37,323 nt of DNA from Desulfobulbaceae bacterium UBA2213 (lineage in GTDB: Bacteria; Desulfobacterota; Desulfobulbia; Desulfobulbales; Desulfocapsaceae), in the NCBI GenBank assembly GCA_002327225.1, contig DCUN01000086.1, positions 1-37,323 on the forward strand, read 5' to 3'. Made by a program: the position numbers and the translations under genes. The stretch's first letter is position 1, and every line of letters starts with the position of its first letter. Below the pieces are notes generated by a model. The model was not told the DNA's origin. It worked only from the letters and a program-made list of their open reading frames with translations, and did not search any database. Shown piece by piece: positions 33,612 through 37,323 of the stretch.

Positions 33612-33712
33612 GGTGTCTTTTCCTGACAGAGCGGATAAGCAACTGATACCGTGACATAATATTCAACATGGCGAACCGGCGACTCCTTTTTCATTTCTAA
33701 CGCTTCTCTCAT
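33608..33712 (-). CDS. Small 34-codon leader ORF of the nrf operon
   Basis: The frame starts at the ATG at 33712, reads MREALEMKKESPVRHVEYYV... and ends TP, with its TGA overlapping the nrfH ATG. The Shine-Dalgarno ATCACCTCCTTT on the plus strand (33716-33727) reads AAAGGAGGTGAT on the transcript. This is an essentially complete match to the 16S tail, with GGAGG seven bases from the ATG, and is much stronger than that of nrfH itself. The peptide is charged with one Cys, no signal and no heme motif. It could be a leader that couples translation to nrfH or a true small protein. No homologue is recognised. Confidence 0.6.
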   Translation of the reverse strand: MREALEMKKESPVRHVEYYVTVSVAYPLCQEKTP

Positions 33713-33784
33713 TCTATCACCTCCTTTGCGGCATAATGCCTTTAAACTCTTACACTGAATCGTCCATCATTAATAAGATTGAAA

Positions 33785-33800
33785 TGCAATAACCAGACCA
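33785..33800 (-). promoter_or_regulatory. Sigma-54 promoter of the nrf operon
   Basis: On the minus strand TGGTCTGGTTATTGCA matches the consensus TGGCACG-N4-TTGCW at the invariant GG (-24), the GC (-12) and TTGCA, with the required spacing of ten bases between GG and GC. Transcription would start near 33773, about 60 bases before the leader ORF. An NtrC-type activator is encoded next door. Confidence 0.7.
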
Positions 33801-33906
33801 GACTGAAGAATTCTCTTTTACGCATACAAAACTCCCCCAAAACACCAAAAAAAAGACGGTTTCCCTCAAAAAAACAAAAAAATCTTTTACTTCTGCATCC
33901 GGCCGC

Positions 33907-33954
33907 GCTACCATTCGGTATCATCAAGCGGAAAAATCGTCACCGAAAGGTAGC
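33907..33954. promoter_or_regulatory. Two activator-type dyads upstream of the nrf sigma-54 promoter
   Basis: TACC-ATTC-GGTA (33909-33920) and CACC-GAAA-GGTA (33941-33952) share the pattern yACC-N4-GGTA. Their centres are 32 bp apart, about three helical turns, at roughly -141 and -173 from the predicted nrf start. The two arms also form a larger imperfect inverted repeat (GCTACC-A-TTCGGT with ACCGAA-A-GGTAGC). Both the number and spacing suit an enhancer for an NtrC-type regulator. Confidence 0.6.
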
Positions 33955-34060
33955 ATCTCGCAAAAAGTTTTATGATTTTACACCATCAAACCAACTGAGA
34001 TTATACACAATTCTCGCCAACTGACTTTTTAACGAGTAGAACAAAGATAAGGCATATGAT

Positions 34061-35623
34061 TTGAATATTAAAAAAAACATCTATTTCTTCTTCACCTTAC
34101 GGACAAAGTTCATCCTCTGCATCGGGATTATCGTCTCGCTCTCCTACGCCCTGCTGCTCTACAGGACTTCACAGATCCAGGACGAACTCATTATCACCCA
34201 GACAAAGGAGCAGGCCCGCATGCTGTTCCGCTATATTCGTCTGACCCGGCAATGGGTGGCTGATCACAACGGACTTTTTATCCTGAAAAAGGCAGGGGTC
34301 GAAGCCAACCCTTTCCTCCCCCTGCCCGTTATTACCGATAATGCCGGTAACCAGTATGTGATGCGCAACCCGGCCATGGTAACCAGAGAGCTCTCCCGCT
34401 ACTCCGAACAGGAAGGGTATGGCCGCTTCCGGGTCACCAGCCTCAACCCCGTCAATCCTGTTAATGCTGCCGACACCTTTGAGCAGCAGGCCATGATCAG
34501 TTTTCAACAGAAAGAGCTGGAGGCAGCAGCCGTGTTCAACAGTCCTGCCGGCCGTGTTGTCCGCTACGTTGCCCCACTGTTTGTAGAGCAGTCCTGCCTT
34601 GAATGCCATTCCACTCAGGGGTATCAGGGTAACGATATCATGGGGGCCCTCTCCATTACCATCCCCATTGCCTGGGCCGACAGCATGATTGCAGAGAGTA
34701 AAAAAAGTCTGTTTATTATGGGGGGCATCTCAGTGTTACTGGTCACCACCGTCCTCTTTCTCCTGCTGGACACTTTGGTTACAGGACGAATCAGTAAACT
34801 TTCCTCTGCGATGAGATCCTTTCCGGACAAGACACCTGATCCGCAATCCCTACCCTCTGGCCATGACGAGATTGCCTCGCTCAGCGCCCACTTCGATCTC
34901 CTCTGCCAGCGGCTCAATCAATCAAGAGATGAGCTGGATAAAAACCGCAGTCAGGCCTGTTTTAACGAAAAGATGGCCTCACTCGGCATCCTCTCCGCCG
35001 GTATCGCCCATGAAGTGAACAACCCCCTGGCCGGCATGCTCAACTGTATCAAGGCTATGGGCGAGAATCCTGAGAACCGTGAGCTGCACCAACGCTACCT
35101 GCCTCTGATCAACAAGGGCCTGAGACAGATCGAACAGACCATGCGTCAACTCCTGAACTTCGGCCGGACCGAACCCCTGCAGCAGCGCAGGGTGGATGCC
35201 GACGGACTGATCAGAGAATGCTTCGAACTGCTTTCCTGCAAACTCAAGGATATTGAGCTGCTCATCAACCTTGATCTGCCCGGAGACATTGTCATTGACG
35301 CTGAGGCCCTCAAGCAGATCATTGTCAACATAGGACTCAATGGAATCCAGGCCATGACAGAAACCGGCGGCTCCCTGACAGTAACCGGGACATGCCGGGA
35401 TTCGCAGCTCACCCTCACCTTTCAGGACACCGGCACAGGAATTACCGCTGAGCACCTACCCCATATCTTTGACCCCTTTTTCACCACCAAGGATGTTGGA
35501 GAAGGAACCGGACTGGGACTGGCAGTCACCTATTCCCTGGTGCAACGCATGGGTGGCACCATTACGGTTGAGAGCCAGCCGGGATACGGTTCGCGCTTTG
35601 TGGTTACCTTACCAACAGCATAA
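34061..35623 (+). CDS. Sensor histidine kinase with periplasmic heme-c (DUF3365/Tll0287-like) domain
   Basis: 520 residues, TTG start with AAGG eight bases upstream; no in-frame ATG is near. Membrane segment at about 17-34, then a periplasmic domain to about 214 of the DUF3365 (Tll0287-like) type. This contains one heme-c motif C179-L-E-C182-H183 and the linked GALSITIPI. A second membrane segment (217-240) leads to a HAMP-like region, the phospho-acceptor H317 (AGIAHEVNNPL) and an NtrB/PAS-less HATPase domain with N, G1 (DTGTGI), F and G2 (GTGLGLA) boxes. It likely senses redox state, nitric oxide or nitrite through the heme. The response regulator starts 14 bases downstream. A weak promoter candidate is TTTACA, 18 bases, TTATAC (33977-34006). 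Confidence 0.9.
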   Translation: MNIKKNIYFFFTLRTKFILCIGIIVSLSYALLLYRTSQIQDELIITQTKEQARMLFRYIRLTRQWVADHNGLFILKKAGVEANPFLPLPVITDNAGNQYVMRNPAMVTRELSRYSEQEGYGRFRVTSLNPVNPVNAADTFEQQAMISFQQKELEAAAVFNSPAGRVVRYVAPLFVEQSCLECHSTQGYQGNDIMGALSITIPIAWADSMIAESKKSLFIMGGISVLLVTTVLFLLLDTLVTGRISKLSSAMRSFPDKTPDPQSLPSGHDEIASLSAHFDLLCQRLNQSRDELDKNRSQACFNEKMASLGILSAGIAHEVNNPLAGMLNCIKAMGENPENRELHQRYLPLINKGLRQIEQTMRQLLNFGRTEPLQQRRVDADGLIRECFELLSCKLKDIELLINLDLPGDIVIDAEALKQIIVNIGLNGIQAMTETGGSLTVTGTCRDSQLTLTFQDTGTGITAEHLPHIFDPFFTTKDVGEGTGLGLAVTYSLVQRMGGTITVESQPGYGSRFVVTLPTA

Positions 35624-35637
35624 GAGAGGAAAAGACT

Positions 35638-36972
35638 ATGCCACGCATTCTTCTTGCAGAGGATGATGAGATTATCCGCGTCTCCGTTTCCGACCGTCTG
35701 AAACAGTATGGCTGGCTGGTGGATGAGGCGGAAGACGGTTTGAAGGCGGCCGCAATGGCTGAAAAGCAGAAGTACAATCTGGTGATCTCTGACATCCGGA
35801 TGCCGGGACTAAGCGGCACATCCCTGCTCAACCGTATCAGACAACAGAGCCAGGACACAGATGTCTTTATCATGACGGCCTACGGATCCATTGATGATGC
35901 CCTGGAGTGCCTGCGCAAGGGGGCCGCGGACTATATCCTGAAGCCCTTCGACATGGACGACCTCATCATCCGGGTCAGCAGGCTTCTCGACATTCAGGCC
36001 GTCAAGGCCCGCTGCGCCTCCCTTGAGGCGAGTTGTCCGGTGGCGGCAAACAGACTGATAGGCAGCGGGCCTGCCATGCGTCAGATCTTTTCCATTATTG
36101 AACAGGCCGCCCCCACCAATGCCACCATCCTCATTACCGGAGAGTCAGGTACGGGAAAGGAACTGGCAGCCAGGGCCATCCATCAGGCAAGCCCGCGGCG
36201 TGACAAACCCTTTGTTTCCATCAACTGTGCGGCCATACCGGAAGGACTCATGGAGTCGGAGCTGTTCGGCCATGAACGCGGCTCCTTCACCGGGGCCGAC
36301 CAGACACGGAAGGGAAAATTCGAGCTGGCCGACAATGGCACCCTGCTCCTGGATGAACTTGGCGATCTACCGGGGCCGTTGCAGGCAAAACTGCTGCGGG
36401 TACTTCAGGAAAGTGAGTTTGAACGGGTGGGAGGCAGCAAAAGTATCAGCGTTGATGTCCGCATTCTCGCCTGTACCTCAAAGAATCTCCAGCAGGAGGT
36501 GGCAGAAGGCCGCTTCCGCCAGGATCTCCTCTTCAGATTGCAGGTGATCCCCATCACCATGCCGCCCCTTCGGGCCCACAAGGAAGACATCTCCGAACTG
36601 TGCAAGAATTTTCTCAGAGAGTTCAGCTCCTCTCACCACAAGACACTTATCCTCAGTCAGGCCGCACTGGACTGTCTCCGGTCATACGATTTCCCAGGAA
36701 ACGTCCGGGAACTTCGCAATCTGATAGAACGCGCCACGGTCCTCAGCAATGGCCCGGAGATCACCCCGTTCGATCTGCCGACAGAGCTCTGCCAGCAGTG
36801 CGCAAACCAGGATATTGGCTTGAATTTGGCAGAAAACATGGCCATTGCCGAACAGATCTGTCTCAAGAGGGCCCTGGAAAACTGTGATGGCAACCGCACC
36901 GAGACGGCAAAGGCCCTGGGAATAAGCAGAAAGAATTTGTGGGAAAAATTAAAAGGGTACGGGATTGGATAG
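35638..36972 (+). CDS. NtrC-family sigma-54-dependent response regulator
   Basis: 444 residues. Receiver domain 1-118 with D52 (LVISDIRMPG). AAA+ domain with Walker A GESGTGKE (168-175), the sigma-54-contacting loop GSFTGA (215-220), Walker B LLLDELGD and the sensor region. The C-terminal Fis-type helix-turn-helix is NRTETAKALGISRKNLWEKLKGYG. GSFTGA keeps the essential loop (GAFTGA with Ala to Ser at the second position). With the upstream kinase it forms a two-component system, and nrfHA with its sigma-54 promoter is the obvious target. Confidence 0.95.
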   Translation: MPRILLAEDDEIIRVSVSDRLKQYGWLVDEAEDGLKAAAMAEKQKYNLVISDIRMPGLSGTSLLNRIRQQSQDTDVFIMTAYGSIDDALECLRKGAADYILKPFDMDDLIIRVSRLLDIQAVKARCASLEASCPVAANRLIGSGPAMRQIFSIIEQAAPTNATILITGESGTGKELAARAIHQASPRRDKPFVSINCAAIPEGLMESELFGHERGSFTGADQTRKGKFELADNGTLLLDELGDLPGPLQAKLLRVLQESEFERVGGSKSISVDVRILACTSKNLQQEVAEGRFRQDLLFRLQVIPITMPPLRAHKEDISELCKNFLREFSSSHHKTLILSQAALDCLRSYDFPGNVRELRNLIERATVLSNGPEITPFDLPTELCQQCANQDIGLNLAENMAIAEQICLKRALENCDGNRTETAKALGISRKNLWEKLKGYGIG

Positions 36973-37252
36973 GCCATCTCACAGTTCACACCTCTCCAAG
37001 ACCTGCACATGGTTTTAGAAGACCAAACCAAACAAAGATGCAACCCAATGACAGACGATGCATCTTGTGTCAATACTTACTAAAACACACTGATTATACC
37101 ACAACGGATCCTAGACTCCGCCTCGATAGTTATCGTTTATGCTATGCCATCGACATTGGCAATGTTTTTTTACAAACATGTTTTTTTACAAAGACAGAAA
37201 TTCAGGGATGAGGGCGAGTCAGGCGAGAAAAAACGAATTCGCCTTTCCCGGC
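36973..37252. other. Intergenic region after the response regulator
   Basis: 280 bases without a supported gene. It contains an almost perfect two-copy 16-bp tandem repeat rich in T (ATGTTTTTTTACAAAC, 37162-37193) and a 6-bp AGGCGA/TCGCCT stem (37221-37244) that may be a weak terminator of either converging gene. Confidence 0.5.
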
Positions 37253-37323
37253 TCACCTCCGGGAGAGTACCGCATCCACCTGCGCCTCGCTCACTTCATT
37301 GGTGATCACCACGCTGCCGATGG
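37253..37323 (-). CDS. 3' end of an unidentified gene (cut by window edge)
   Basis: Reading into the window from the right edge, an open frame gives IGSVVITNEVSEAQVDAVLSRR and then TGA. Only about 22 residues are visible, so no family can be assigned. The frame uses the GC-rich codon style of the neighbours. It converges on the response regulator. Confidence 0.5.
   Translation of the reverse strand, partial: IGSVVITNEVSEAQVDAVLSRR

Noticed and set aside
33620..33652. Alternative sigma-54-like match closer to nrfH (AGCAA...CGTGACA)
   Set aside because: The gap between the two elements is three bases too long for sigma-54.
33725..33745. Second sigma-54-like match (GGCATTATGCCGC)
   Set aside because: GG to GC spacing is nine rather than ten bases, and it overlaps the leader ORF ribosome site.

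Overview
The window looks like a chromosomal segment of an anaerobic, respiratory Gram-negative bacterium, most likely a Desulfobacterota member close to the Desulfobulbales. This is inferred from gene content and was not checked by search. The indicators are a periplasmic tetraheme cytochrome c3-type protein, System II (ResB/CcsA) cytochrome c maturation, an NrfHA ammonia-forming nitrite reductase, a sigma-54 two-component regulator and a bacterial small SRP RNA next to dnaX. No insertion sequence, phage, CRISPR array or rRNA was seen.

Layout. (1) 1-3840, minus strand: the 5' end of thrS, tRNA-Val(GAC), then the replication/repair block SRP RNA - dnaX - ybaB - recR. dnaX carries an in-frame A10 run exactly where a short gamma form could be made. 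(2) 4023-10604: a PilZ protein, a tandem universal stress protein, a secreted M16 metallopeptidase, a divergent SDR protein with a strong terminator, a small lipoprotein, a small unknown protein and rpmB with its terminator. (3) 11074-14032: resB, ccsA and a tetraheme cytochrome c with a clear sigma-70 promoter flanked by dyads, ending in a 20-bp-stem bidirectional terminator. (4) 14081-22149, minus strand: a long housekeeping run purA - rpoZ - dnaJ - moaC - dksA - galT - single-domain response regulator - FolE2-like protein - glyS. The FolE2-like protein lacks the family's catalytic Cys motif. (5) 22336-24734: a polytopic 4Fe-4S protein of the NapH type behind an FNR-like site centred at -41.5 of an extended -10 promoter, followed by tatB and tatC. 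(6) 24977-30995, minus strand: a GGDEF-EAL protein, then a four-gene cluster of SPFH/zinc-ribbon protein, zinc-ribbon protein, nucleoside deaminase and radical SAM protein. (7) 31126-36972: a small unknown protein, then nrfHA facing a two-component system (periplasmic heme-c sensor kinase and NtrC-type activator). The nrf control region holds a good sigma-54 promoter, two matching dyads 32 bp apart and an undetected 34-codon ORF with a near-perfect Shine-Dalgarno, overlapping the nrfH start by ATGA. (8) 37253-37323: the 3' end of an unidentified minus-strand gene.

How the genes fit together. ResB/CcsA would attach the hemes of the tetraheme cytochrome, NrfH, NrfA and the CxxCH-bearing sensor kinase. 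Tat would export folded cofactor proteins. The kinase/activator pair very probably senses a periplasmic redox or nitrogen-oxide signal and switches on nrfHA through sigma-54. The most interesting signals are this nrf control region with its leader ORF, the FNR-type promoter of the 4Fe-4S gene, the degenerate FolE2, the SPFH/zinc-ribbon cluster and the dnaX slippage site.
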